The notes under the pieces: model-generated | What the model was told of the DNA's origin: nothing | What the model saw: the letters and a program-made list of their open reading frames with translations, nothing else | The model's database searches: none | Shown here: piece after piece, positions 22,171-33,331 of the stretch | How the letters are laid out: the number at the start of each line of letters is the position of its first letter | Numbering within the stretch: the stretch's first letter is position 1 | Source of the DNA: Apodemus sylvaticus | Taxonomy: Eukaryota; Chordata; Mammalia; Rodentia; Muridae | DNA: 64,000 bases | Direction of reading: 5' to 3' | Assembly: GCF_947179515.1 (NCBI RefSeq) | Contig: NC_067472.1 | Location: 163,163,261-163,227,260, forward strand | Position numbers and translations under genes: made by a program

Positions 22171-23377
22171 TTAATATCTTGCTTTTTCCAGGGTGAAGTT
22201 TCCCTCCTTGTATTGGTGTTTTCCTCCTATTATCCTTTGTAGGGCTGGGTTTGTGGATAGATATTGGGTAAACTTGGTTTTGTCATGGAATATCTTAGTT
22301 TCTCCATCTATGGTGATTGAGAGTTTTGCTGGGTATAGTAGTTTTGGCTGGCATTTGTTTTCTCTTAGAGTCAGCATGAAATCTGCCCAGGATCTAGCTT
22401 TCATAGTCTCAGGTGAAAAGTCTGCTGTGCTTCTGATAGGTCTTTCTTTATATGTTACTTGGCCCTTTTCTCTCACTGCCTTTAATATTCTTTCTTTGTT
22501 TAGTACATTTGGTGTTTTGAATTTTATGTGACAGGAGGTATTTCTCTTCTGGTCCAGTCTGTTTGGAGTTCTGTGGGCTTCTTGTATAGTCATGGGCATC
22601 TCTCTCTTTTGATTAGGGAAATTTTCTTCCATAATTTTATTGAAGATATTTGCTGGCCCCTTAAGTTGTAAATCTTCACTCTCATCTATGCCTATAATCC
22701 TTATGTTTGGTCTTCTCATTGTGTCCTGGATTTCCTGGATATTTTGGGTTACAAGCTTTTTTGCATTTTGCATTTTCTTTAACTGTTGAGTCCATGGTTT
22801 CTATGGTATCTTCAGCATCTGAGATTCTTTCTTCTATCTCTTGTATTCTGTTGTTGATATTTGCATCTCTGTCCCCTGATTTCTTCCCAAGGTTTTCTAT
22901 CTCCAAAGTTGTCTCCCTTTGAGTTTTCTTAGCTGTTTCTACTTCTGATTTTAGATCCTGGATGGTTTTGCTTAGTTCATTCCCTTGCTTGTTTGTGCTT
23001 TCCTGTAACTCTTCAAGAGATTTTTGTGTTTCATCTTTCATGACCTTGGCCTGTTGACCAAAGTTCTCCTGTATTTCTTTAAATGATTTTTGCGTTTCCT
23101 CCTTATTGGCTTTTGTATTCTCCTGAATTTCTTTCAATGATTTTTGTGTTTCCCTTGTAAGGGCTTCTAACTTTTGATCCATTTTCTCCTGAATTTCTTT
23201 AAGTATGTCCTTCATGTTTTCCTCTACCAGCATCATGACCAGTGATTTTAAATCCAAATCTTGTTTTACTGGTGTGATGGGGTATCCAGGACATGCTGGT
23301 AAAGGAGAATTGGGTTCAGATGTTGCCATATTGCCTTGATTTCTGTTAGTGACTTTCCTGCATTTGCCTTTTGCCAT
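22171..23377 (-). pseudogene. L1b ORF1, one frameshift
   Basis: Start at 23377 (MAKGKCRKVTNRNQGNM). The coiled coil has clear tandem 'ETQKSLKEIQEN' units (about 23160-23000), then 'SGDRDANINNRIQEIEERISDAEDT'-type text. The RRM and CTD are in another frame (22773-22171, 'RRPNIRIIGIDESED' to 'GNFTLEKARY'). The frame changes in a T-run (22757-22762, tttttt against ttttt in L1a), a single-base slip. Apart from that, ORF1 is complete at about 400 codons. A small deletion near 22395 is in frame. Confidence 0.88.
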
Positions 23378-24023
23378 CTAGTTCTCACTGGTGTTAGTTG
23401 GTCTTGTCAATGCTGGACTCACCAGTGCAAGCTGCCTCTTCCCAGGTGGCCTCTGGTGCACAGCTGACCTCCTGCCCTGCCTGGAAACAGGGTGCTGTGG
23501 TCCAGGCTGTTCAGATCCCGAAGCAGATAACCAAAGGCTCCCGCAGGGGCCCGCTGGACTCACCAGAGCACACTGACTCCTCCCAGTCGTCCTCCTGGAT
23601 GCACCCCTTGCCTTCTGCAGGACCTGGAAATGTGCGTTGAAGCCCAGGCTGTTCTGGATCCTGAAGCAGAGATCTGAAGGCTCCCAACAGAGGCCCCAGG
23701 ACTGGAACAATAGCTCCATGCTGGAGCAAGCTTTGTGCTCCCAGTCTGTCACCAGGCACACACCAGGCCTCCTGCACTTCCTGGAGACCGTGTGCTGTGG
23801 CCCAGGCTGCCCAGATCCTGAACCAGACACCTGAAGGCCCCTTCAGGGGCCTGTTCGACTCACCAGAGCACACTAACTCCTCCCAGCTGGCCTCCCAGAT
23901 GCTCCTCTTGCCTCTTGCAGGACCCAGAGATGTGGCATTGCAGCCCAGGCTATTCTGGATCCCGAAGGGGAGATTTGAAGGCTCCTGCCAGAGGCCTCGG
24001 GACTGGAACCTAAGCTCCGTGCT
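23378..24023 (-). promoter_or_regulatory. L1b 5'UTR with two ~297-bp monomers
   Basis: Two tandem imperfect copies. 'gactcaccagagcacactgac/aac' occurs at 23558 and 23855, 'gcccaggctgttctggatcc/gcccaggctattctggatcc' at 23641 and 23942, and 'ggctcc…agaggcc' follows each. The monomer text is unlike that of L1a, so two promoter types sit on related bodies. Promoter activity is inferred. Confidence 0.7.
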
Positions 24024-25065
24024 GAATTGATTGTTTTAATTGTTGAGTAGTATTCCATTGTGTAAATATACCACATTTTCTGAATTCATTCCTGCATTGA
24101 TGGAAACCTGCTTTCTTTCCAGCTTCTGGCTATTATAAATAAGGCTGCCATGAACATAGTGGAGCATGTGTACTTACTGCAATCTGGGGGAATTCTCTGG
24201 GTTTATGACCAGGAGTGGGATAGTCAGGTCCTCCTGAAGTGTCATGCCCTGTTTTCTGAGGAACTGCAAGACTGATTTCCAGAGTGGTTGTACCAGCTTG
24301 CAATCCCAGCAGAAGTGGAGGAGTGTTCCTCTTTCTCCAATTCCTCACCAACACCTGCTGTCACCTGAGTTTTTAATCTTAGCCATTCTGGCTGGTGTGA
24401 GGTGAAATCTCAGGGTTGTTTTGATTTGCATTTCCCTGATAACTTAGGATGTTGAATATTTCTTAAGGTGCTTCTCAGCCATTCTAAATTCTTCACGTGA
24501 AAATTTTTTGTTTACCTCTGTATATCATTTTTTAATGCGGTTATTTGGCTCCCTACAGTCTACTTTCTTAAGTTCCTTGTATATATTGGATATTAGCCCT
24601 CTGTCGTTTGTAGGTTTGGTGAAGATCTTTTCCCAATTTTTTGGGTGACATTTTATTTGATTGACAGTGTCCTTTGCCTTATAAAAACTTTGTAAATTTA
24701 TGAGGTCCCATTTGTTAATTCTTGATCTTAGTTCATAATCTATTGGTGTTCTGTTAAGAAATTTACCTCTATGCCCGGTCCTCAAGGGTCTTCCTCACTT
24801 TCTTTTCTATTAGTTTCAGTGTGTCTGCTTTTATGTGGAGGGCCTTGATCCACTTGGAGTTGAGCTTAGTACAAGGAGATAAGAATGGATCCATTTTCAT
24901 TCTTCTGCATGCTCATCTCCAGTTGAACCAGCACCATTTGTCAGAAAATGCTATCAATTTCCCTCTGGGTGGTTCTAGCTCCTTTTTCATAGTTCAAGTG
25001 ACCATGGGTGTATGGGTCCATTTCTGGGTTTTCAATTCTATACCATTGATGTACCTGCCTGTCAA
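24024..25065 (-). mobile_element. L1 fragment 1 resumed, with right target-site copy
   Basis: Starts with the right target copy (24024-24037) and continues L1 fragment 1 (ttgagtagtattccattg …) to the fragment1/fragment2 junction at about 25065. Non-coding. Confidence 0.85.
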
Positions 25066-25880
25066 TTCCTCCTTCTTGGGAATCATTTGATGTGTGAATT
25101 GTGTCTTGGGTATGCAAAATTCTTGGCTAATATCCACTAACCAGTGAGTGAATACCATGAGTATTCTTTTGTGACTGGGTTAGCTCACTCAGGATGATAG
25201 TCTCCAGTTCCATTATTTGTTTAAGAATTTCATGAATTCATTATTTTTAATGGCTGAATAGTACTCCATCATATACGTATGTATGTATAGATAGATAGAT
25301 ATATACCACAACCACATTTTCTGTATGTATTCCTCCACAGAGGGACATCAGGCCTCTTGCCAGCTTCTGACTATTATTAATAGGGCTGCTATGAACATAG
25401 TGGAGCATGTGTCCTCATGACATTCATGATAATCCTAATCCTCTTGGTATATGCCCAGGAGTGTTACAGCTGGGTCCTCCATTAATATTATGACTAGTTT
25501 TATGAGGAAACACCAGACTGATTTCCGGAGTGGTTGGATTTTATTTTCTTAAACCACTTGCAATCTCATCAGTATTGGAGGAGTTTTCCTCTTTCTCCAC
25601 CATCTGTGTAGAACCTACCATCTCCTGAATTATTGAGGTGAGGTCCCAGGGTTGTTTTGATTTTCATTTCCCTGATGACTAAGGATGGTGAACATTTCTT
25701 TAGGTGCTTCTCAGGCATTTGATATTCCTCAGGTGACAATTTTATGTTTAACTCTATGCCCCATTTTTAAATGGGGTTATCCTGTTCTCTGGAGCCTAAC
25801 TTCTTAAGTTCTTTGTATATAATGGATATTAGCCCTCTGTCAGATGTAGGACTGGTAAAGAACTTTTCCTTATTTTCAGA
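25066..25880 (-). mobile_element. 5'-truncated L1 fragment 2 (unit 2 copy)
   Basis: Copy of 3518-4318, same junction words (ccttcttgggaatcatttgatgtg). The microsatellite at 25264-25309 is a GTAT/GATA mixture. Non-coding. Confidence 0.85.
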
Positions 25881-26572
25881 TCTTAAGGAAATCATTAAAA
25901 TAACCAACTTCAATACTACTGCCAGGAAAAAGGCTCCATGCACAAATGTATTTAGGATGAAACTAAGAACAGCAAACACATTTTCAAACAATTGTCAGTT
26001 AAATACATTAATTCTTTACAGGGGATAAAGGGGCAATTATCTTCAGTTTGGAAATGCTCTGGCAGAGATGAAGAGGGAAGAATTATTTACATGAGAAAAT
26101 GGTTTGGAATGGTGTCATTAGGTCATTAAATCTGTAATTTATATGCATCTGTGTAAGAGTACTTATATATAAATAATTATTTAATATATATAAATAATTG
26201 CAGTGATTTCCTAAGTTAAAATAAAGGTCAAGACAGTTTTATAAATGTCATTGAGATGAAATATTTTTCTTCATTTTTCATTTCACCAAATGTGGTTTTA
26301 AATATAATTGAATATACATATAATATATGCATATATATGAAAATGAAATTTATTTCACAAACCAATTTCCTGAGGACTATTGAAAACCTAAGAGTCTAAG
26401 ATTTATGTTTGAGTACATATTTGGAAATGAATTTATATATTAAAGTAAAGAAGTGCAAGATCCTTTATTGAGGAACAAATAAACTAGCATGGATGATCTG
26501 ATTTTATCATACTTGGACTTGAACTCACAATTGATATCACAGAAACGTAATCAATATTGAAGGGCAGGCCTA
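25881..26572. other. AT-rich unique spacer (unit 2 copy)
   Basis: Counterpart of 4319-5032. No gene seen. Confidence 0.55.
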
Positions 26573-26780
26573 ATGCTATTTTTTTGGATATTTTCTTTAT
26601 TTAATTTTCAAATGTTTTCCCCGTTCCAGGTCTCCCCCATACCATCCCCACTGCCCTTGACTTTAGGAAGTGCACCCCAACCCATCCATTCCCATTCTCC
26701 CACCCTGGCATTCCCTTACACTAGAAAATGGAACACTCTCATGCCTGAGAGCCTCTCCTCCCACTGATGATCAGCATACA
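26573..26780 (-). mobile_element. L1 3'UTR piece fused to RBBP6 copy B
   Basis: Same as 5033-5240. Reading the minus strand, RBBP6 text (…GNSKGNN) is followed at once by L1 3'UTR (atgctgatcatcagtggg…), then the L1 end and A-run. Confidence 0.75.
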
Positions 26781-29390
26781 ATTGTTCCCTTTACTGTTCC
26801 CATGAACATTCTCACAGCCCTTGTCTCTTGATTTTGGATTATCTTTTGGATTGTGATTGTATCTTCTTGAAAGCTGTCTGGATAGTTGCCACCTAGATGT
26901 CTCTTTCCTTGACTTTTTGCAATAGAATAGTCTTCTCTGAGCCTTCTTGTGAAGGGTGAATTTCTGATATTTAGGTAGGTAAACATCTCTCCAGAGAAAA
27001 GAATTCTCAGTTTGTAGAGGGTCTAAGCTGCACATCCATTGCATACCATTTGGTACTTGTCATACCACTCAAGGAATATCCTCTCCCATTCCTGGTAGTG
27101 TTCTTTCTCAAATGAGTCTGTAAAGCTGACACTCTGCCCACATTACTCTTTGATGTCATTCATAAGGGGATGTAACGTCCCTATATCTAGAAAAACAATC
27201 ACCTCCTTTTTCACCTTGAGGTAATTTGCTTTTAGTGGGAGACAGTCCCCTAAATGTTTGAGGCGATCTAGACTCTGAGTGGTATGGACTACATAGAGGT
27301 GACCTTGACCTAGATCTTTGGTATCCATGAGTTCTGGACGGTGAACAGTAATTGATGCTCTCTTCTTTCCTCCTCCTGGGGTATTGGGGTGACCTTGAAG
27401 AGGAGCCAGAATGTGAGAATCTGAAGGACCTAGAGCAAGAAGTTGAGCCTGTTGAGGCAGACCTTGACTTCGTGTACATGTGTGAACTTCTTAAATATGA
27501 TGACCCTTTATAGTGATATTTAGACTCTTCCTTTAGTAGTCCTTGCACTCTATAGAATTCTTCTCTGGACAAAGGAGGTGCCTGTTTTGTAGGGACCATA
27601 TTTGAATGGGGAGTCTGCACTCCTTTTGTATTGGCAGGAGCTGGGGGAAACGCTGGACGAGGCACACTGTATCCTGCTCGTGGAGGCTGACCAGGAGGAA
27701 ACTGAAGAGAAAACTTTGGGTGAGGTACACCTGGAGGAAGAGGTAGTGTCTGTGGAGGAGGCAGGTACAAAGGATCTTGTGGAACAGTCCAAAAGCCTGG
27801 AGTTGCTGGTAGTGATGGGCCTTGAGTCCTCTGTGATCTTTCACTGTTATGTTTCCTTTGATTTATTTGCCTGTAAAAGCTGCTTTCTACTCTTCTAATT
27901 TGCTATGGGGGAGAAACTAGGTACCTAAGCTTGTTGGAATGTTCCCAACCTGGTCGATGAAGACCTGAACCAGCCTTTCTTCTTACTGTACCAGATGAAA
28001 GGACTGGCACCTGGCAAAGCTTTTCTTCCACAATAGCAGTTGAAGAGGCACCTTTGGAATGCCCCGATGAAAGTGCAGGAGCCTGTAATGATTTACTATC
28101 AGAATCCAGAAGGGGTCCATCGAATTTTTCTGAATGGACTGATGTTGATACTGTTGCAGTTACCTCAGGTACTGGAGCCAGGGGAGAAGATGTATTTTCA
28201 GGCACAGAAGGAGCCAAGGAAGATGGATTTGAAGTTAATCAAGATATGGAGCTAGTTGGGTGAGCTGAGGAAGATGTCACTGGAATCAGAGGATCCTGCT
28301 GTCCTAATATGGGAGACCTCATCCTAGGCTGCAGGTTCTGTTGAAAGAGTGCCCTTGGTGGTGGTATTGGGGGTGTGGTTGGAGGTAAGTGTTTTCATAG
28401 TCTTTTGGGATAGCCAGTTCCATTTTGAAAGTTATTAACAGCCTGTCTTAAAAACTTGTTGGCAACTAAAGCATCAGGAGAAACATCGTTTTGCTAACAC
28501 GTTGGACATGTGTGTTCATCTGACTCCAGGAGTGCTGTTCTTACACATTCATCACAGTAACTGTTTCCACAGCAAGGGATGAGCACTGCATCAGTCATGA
28601 TGTCTTTCAGATGAGGCACAAGAGCTCCTCTGGGATAGGATCACCTTGTTCTGAAGGTGATGATGGTTCCTCTGGTAAGAAGGGTGGTTTCTCTTTCTTC
28701 CCAATTGCATAAGTCTCTGCATCGGTACTCGATATTACATATTTCCCAGTGTTTGTAAGCATTGTGCCTTTCATATTAGGATCTGTCACTTCCATCAAAA
28801 AAACTCCTAGGAATTCCACTGCACTTTTTGATCCTGTGACCAGATTCCAAGTTTTTATCCCTATTTGTTGGGCAATTCTTAATAGAGTGACCAGGTTTAC
28901 CACAGAAAAGTCAGATGTGTAAGATTGAGGTGGCAGAACTACTGGAGTTTTCTTCATGTAATTGACTGGGTCATAGTCACCGACAGATTGCAGCATCATT
29001 GCTTTAATTTTGTCTTCCTCAGAAGCATTGGCTTCAGCCAGATTGACAGTCTTTGTAAGCTGCACCAGAGAAATAGATGCAGAAGAGTCATCAATTGCAT
29101 TTCTACTTGCCATCCCTGGTTCAGTTCTCCATTGAACATAGGGTTTGCTTGTAGATTTAACACCTCTGCTAGGAATTCTTCTGTAAATCACAGTTGAATA
29201 TTGAGGAATGAGCGCATTATCATCAGTGTATTCTTCATTGGTGTCTGGGTTATTGATCGCTATTGGCAGCTTTCAGCTTTTCTCTCCCCATAATCTGCTT
29301 CTTTAATTTACACAGGGAGATATGGAGCCCATCAAACTTGATTATGTCGGAGGTAAGTTTAGAGGAATATTTATAGTACACACAGGACAT
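26781..29390 (-). pseudogene. Rbbp6-ps: RBBP6 retro-pseudogene copy B (longest)
   Basis: Intronless copy of RBBP6 mRNA from the start codon (ATG at 29390, MSCVYYKYSSKL) to roughly residue 890 of about 1790. In order: DWNN ubiquitin-like domain (29390 to about 29165, with a deletion of about 20 bp near 29250); 'RRIPSRGVKSTSK' linker; CCHC zinc knuckle region (about 28900-28840), read in a shifted frame so its cysteines are lost; 'EEPSSPSEQGDPIPEELLCLI'; RING finger (about 28620-28500), which has lost one base in its first cysteine codon; then Ser/Pro-rich (28320-27900), proline-rich (27770-27620) and RS (27500-27220) regions. The tail with 'NIRNSPFTRR' and 'LGGNYP' ends at 26781 against L1 3'UTR. 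Frameshifts and stops make it non-functional for full-length protein; open stretches of 194 and 204 codons remain. Confidence 0.9.
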
Positions 29391-29660
29391 TGTGGCAAAT
29401 GATTCCTTGTGTTAGTTACCAATCTGACCACTGAATTTGAGAAATTCTCAAGGACAATCTTCTGAATTGGAAGGGATTCAGGTCTACCAAAGAGGCTGGA
29501 AGATAATAAAGGATTTTCTGGGTCACTATAGATTAAATCCATGAATGTATATCCAAATTTAAGACCACACCTGGCATATTGGTGCTTAAATGCAGGGGGC
29601 TCATTAAAACTCAGCAGATTCACTCAGTTAGATCGCTGATTCAATGCTGTCTCTACACAC
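29391..29660 (-). pseudogene. Rbbp6-ps: Probable RBBP6 5'UTR of copy B
   Basis: Continues smoothly upstream of the RBBP6 ATG (context CACAATGTCC) for about 250 bp, is shared with copy C (57827-58100) and matches no repeat I recognise. It is most simply the 5'UTR of the retrocopied mRNA. The exact upstream end and any target duplication could not be defined. Confidence 0.5.
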
Positions 29661-29689
29661 CATAGTTAATTCCTTTAGGAAATCCAAGG

Positions 29690-30107
29690 CCTGAAGCAGT
29701 GCAAGAAGCCAGCTATACACCCAGAGGCCAAAAAGGGAGAGGTTGCTTGCCCTTTGAGTCAGTCCTGCAGAGTTGAGGATCTGCGTGCACAGCCTGCATC
29801 CAGAGCTGATCGGGGCTGCAGAGGTATATACCTAAATCCGACTACAAGTAAATGGGTCTCCCGTCATCTTTGCTTCTGTGACTGTGCAAGAGATTGGTAG
29901 TAGGCAGGTTCTACCAGAGTAGAGGATCACTTGGAACACATCACACCAGGACTCCAACTACACACAGGAACTTTGCAGCACCACAGCAATTTGTGCCAAC
30001 ACAAAGCAGCTCACCTAAAGTCGCTGAGATAGGTCTACTGGCTCACACACAGGAGGGGCAAGCTCCTGCCAGCAAAGGCAGGCCCAAATAACACCAGAGA
30101 CAGCCTG
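29690..30107 (+). promoter_or_regulatory. L1d 5'UTR
   Basis: Non-coding text upstream of ORF1. The unit 3 copy (58160-58545) has 'agaggccacctagggagaggcagcttgccctggtgagtc', close to the L1b-type 5'UTR (36888-36925), which identifies it as L1 promoter region. No tandem monomer was seen. Confidence 0.6.
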
Positions 30108-31183
30108 TTGGCAAAAGGCAAATGTGGGAATGTTTTCAACAGAAATAAAGGCAATATGGCACCATCTCAACCCAATTCTCCCACAACAGCATGTCTTGAA
30201 TACCCCAACACAACAGGAAACGTCAGATTTGGATTTAAAATCACAGGTCATCTTGCTGATGAAGGGCATCATGGAGGGCTTCAAAAAGGACATAAATAAC
30301 TCCCTTAAAAAATACAAGAGAACACATGTAAACAGCAAGAAGCCATTGAAGAACTAAGGGAAAACACCACAAAGCCAGTGCCGGAATTAAACAAAACCAT
30401 CCAATGTCTAAAGAAGGAGGTAGAAGCAGTAAAGAAATCAAAACTCAGAAAACCTCCTCGAGACATAGAAAACCTAGAAAAGAAGTCAGTACTCATAGAT
30501 CCAAGCATCAACAACAGAATACCAGAGATGGAAAAGAGAATCTGAGATACAGAAGATACCATAGAAAGCATCGATACAACAGTCAAAGAAAATGAAAAAT
30601 GCAAATGACTCCTGACCCAAAATATCCAGGAAAACCAGGACAAAATAGAAGACCAAACCGAAAGATTATAGGCATAGAAGATAGTGAAGAACTCCAACTG
30701 AAAAGGCCAGTAAATATTACAGTAGAAAACTTCTCCAACCTAAAGAAACTGACACCCATGAACATACAAGAAGCCTACAGAACTCCAAATAGATTCAACC
30801 ATAAAAGAAATTCATCCTGTCATATAATAATTAAAACACCAAATGAACTAAACAAAGAAAGGATATTAAAAGCAATAAGGGAATAATATCATGTAACATA
30901 TAAAAGGAGACCTATCAGAATTACAGCAGATTTCTCACCTGAGAGTAGTAAAGTCAGAAGAGCCTGGGCAGATGTCATGCAGACCCTAAGGGAACACAAA
31001 TGCCGAAGAAAACTGCTATATCCAGCAAATCTTTCAATCACCATAAATGGAGAAGCCAAGGTTTTTCATGGCAAAACCAAATTTACACAGTATCTTTCCA
31101 CAAACCCAGCCCTTCAAAGGATAAGGAATAGAAAACACCAACAAAGGGAGGGAAACTACACACAAGAAAAAGGAAGGAAGTAA
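30108..31183 (+). pseudogene. L1d ORF1, degenerate
   Basis: Begins MAKGKCGNVFNRNKGNM at 30108. Coiled coil and RRM/CTD text are seen in different frames ('NEKCK', 'RKIIGIEDSEELQLKRP', 'QTLREHKCRRKLLYPANLS') and end at 31183. Several frameshifts and a TGA near 30544 and 30606. Older than the L1a/L1b ORF1. Confidence 0.85.
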
Positions 31184-31239
31184 CCACCTTTCACCAAACC
31201 CAAAAGAAGTTAACCACAAAAACATAAAAATTACATCAA

Positions 31240-33229
31240 AAACAGCAGGAAGCAACAATCAATATTCCTTAATATCTCTTAACATCAATGGACTCAGTTC
31301 CCCAATAAAAAGACATACACTAAAACACTGGATCCGTAAACAAGACCCAACATTTTGCTGCATACAAGAAACACATCTGAGTGTCAAAGACAAACACTAC
31401 CTAAGAGTAAAAGGCTGGAAAACAGTTCTCCAAACATATGTTCCCAGGAAACAAGCTGGACTAGCCATTCTAATATCAGATAAAATAGACTTTCAACCAA
31501 AAGTCATCAAAGAAGATACAGAATGCCACTTTATGCTCATCAAAGGAAAAATCTACCAGGAAGAACTCTCAATTTTGAATATCTATGCCCCAAATACAAG
31601 GGCACCTGCTTTCATAATAGAAACCTTACTAAAGCTTAAAGCATACATCGCACCCTACACAACAATTGTGGGGGACTTAACCACCCCATTCTCTCCAACG
31701 GACAATCAGGGAAACTCAAACTAAACAGAGTCACAGTGAAACAAACAGGAGTTTTGGGCCAAAAGGTCTTAATACATTTGTATAGAACAGTTCATCCTAA
31801 ATCAAAAGGATATACCTTCTTCTAGGCACCGCATGGTAACTTCTCCACTACTGGCTATATAATTGGTCATAAAACTGACCTCAACAGATATCAGAAGATC
31901 AAACTTCTTCCATGCCTCCTATCAGATCAATGTGGAATAAGGGTTGTCTTCAATAGCAACAAAAACAACAAAAATCCCACATACATATGGAAGCTTAACA
32001 ATTTTCTACTCAATGATACCTTGGTCAAGGAAGAAATAAGGAAAGAAATCAAAGACTTTTTAGAACTTAATGAAAATGAAGGCACAACATACCCAAATTT
32101 ATGGGATACAATGAAAGCAGTGCTATGAGGACATCTCATAGCTCTGGATGCCTACAAAAAAGAAACTTTGGAAAGGATAGAATTGCAGATGAACAGATCA
32201 CCTGAAAGCTTTAAAACAAAAAGATGCTAGTACACCCAAGAGCAGTAGAAGGCAGGAAATCATGAAACTCAGGACTGAATTCAACCAAGGTGAAAAAAAA
32301 AGAACCATACACAGAATCAACAAAAGTAGGAGCTGGATTTTGATAAAATCAACAAGATAGAAAAACCTTTAGCCAGAATACCCAGAGGGAACAGAGACAG
32401 TACCCAAATGAACAAAATTAGAAATGAAAAGGGTGGTATAACAACAAAAACTGAAGAAATTGAAAAAAATTATCATATCCTACCAGAAAAGCTAATACTG
32501 AAGAAAACTAGAAAATCTGGATGAAATGGACAATTTCCTAGACAGATACCAATTACCAAAATTTTGTCAGTATCAGATAGACGATCTAAAAGGACGCATA
32601 ACCCCTAAAGAAATAGATGTAGTCATTGATATTCTCCCAACCCAGAAAAGTACAGAACCAAATGATTTTAGTGCAAAATTCTACCAGACATTCAAAGGAG
32701 ACCTAATGCCAATACTCTTCAAACTATTCCACACAATAAAAACAGAAGGAACATTACCCATTCATTCATTCTCTGAAGCCACAATTTAGCTGATACAACA
32801 ACCACACAAAGATCCAACAAAAAAAGAGAACCTTAGACCAATTTCCCTTATGAATATCAATGGAAATATCCTCAACAAAATTCTTGCCACAGAATCCAAG
32901 AACACATCAAAACAGTCACTCAGCATGATCTAGTAGGATTCATCCCAGGGATGCAGGGATGGTTCAATATACGGAAATCCATCAATACGGTAATCTACTA
33001 CATAAAGAAACTCAAAGGAAAAAAACGTAGGGTCAGTCATTTCATTAGATGCTGAAAAATCATTTGATAAAATTCAGCATCCATTCTTGTTAAAGGTTTT
33101 GGAAACAAGAGGAATTCAAGGCCCATAACTAAACATAATAAAAGCAATATACAGCAAACCAGTAGCCAACATCAAACTAAATGCAGAGAATCTTGAAGAA
33201 ATCCCACTAAAATCAGGGTCTAGACAAGA

Positions 33230-33279
<50 letters not shown>

Positions 33280-33283
33280 TCTC

Positions 33284-33331
<48 letters not shown>

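Larger units (their letters stand above)
18462..24023 (-). mobile_element. L1b: nearly full-length L1 with internal deletion
   Basis: Minus-strand L1: 5'UTR (23378-24023) with two ~297-bp monomers, ORF1 (23377-22171), ORF2 (22111-18722) interrupted by a B1 and by an internal deletion, and 3'UTR (18462-18721). Flanked by 14-bp target copies 18448-18461 and 24024-24037. Its inverted relative is 36761-40870, which lacks the B1 and has a different internal deletion. Confidence 0.9.

Noticed and set aside
23378..24030. Overlapping frames on both strands in 23378-24030
   Set aside because: L1b promoter monomers; no protein similarity, and the frames change between the two monomers.
28500..28620. 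RBBP6 copy B RING as a functional E3 domain
   Set aside because: One base is missing at the first RING cysteine codon compared with copy C, and the upstream zinc knuckle is out of frame.
30077..30091. ggcaggcccaaataa as the RBBP6 target duplication partner of ggcaggcctaaaag (about 5022)
   Set aside because: The 30077 text is contiguous with L1d 5'UTR, and its relatives occur in other L1 5'UTRs, so the resemblance is probably chance.
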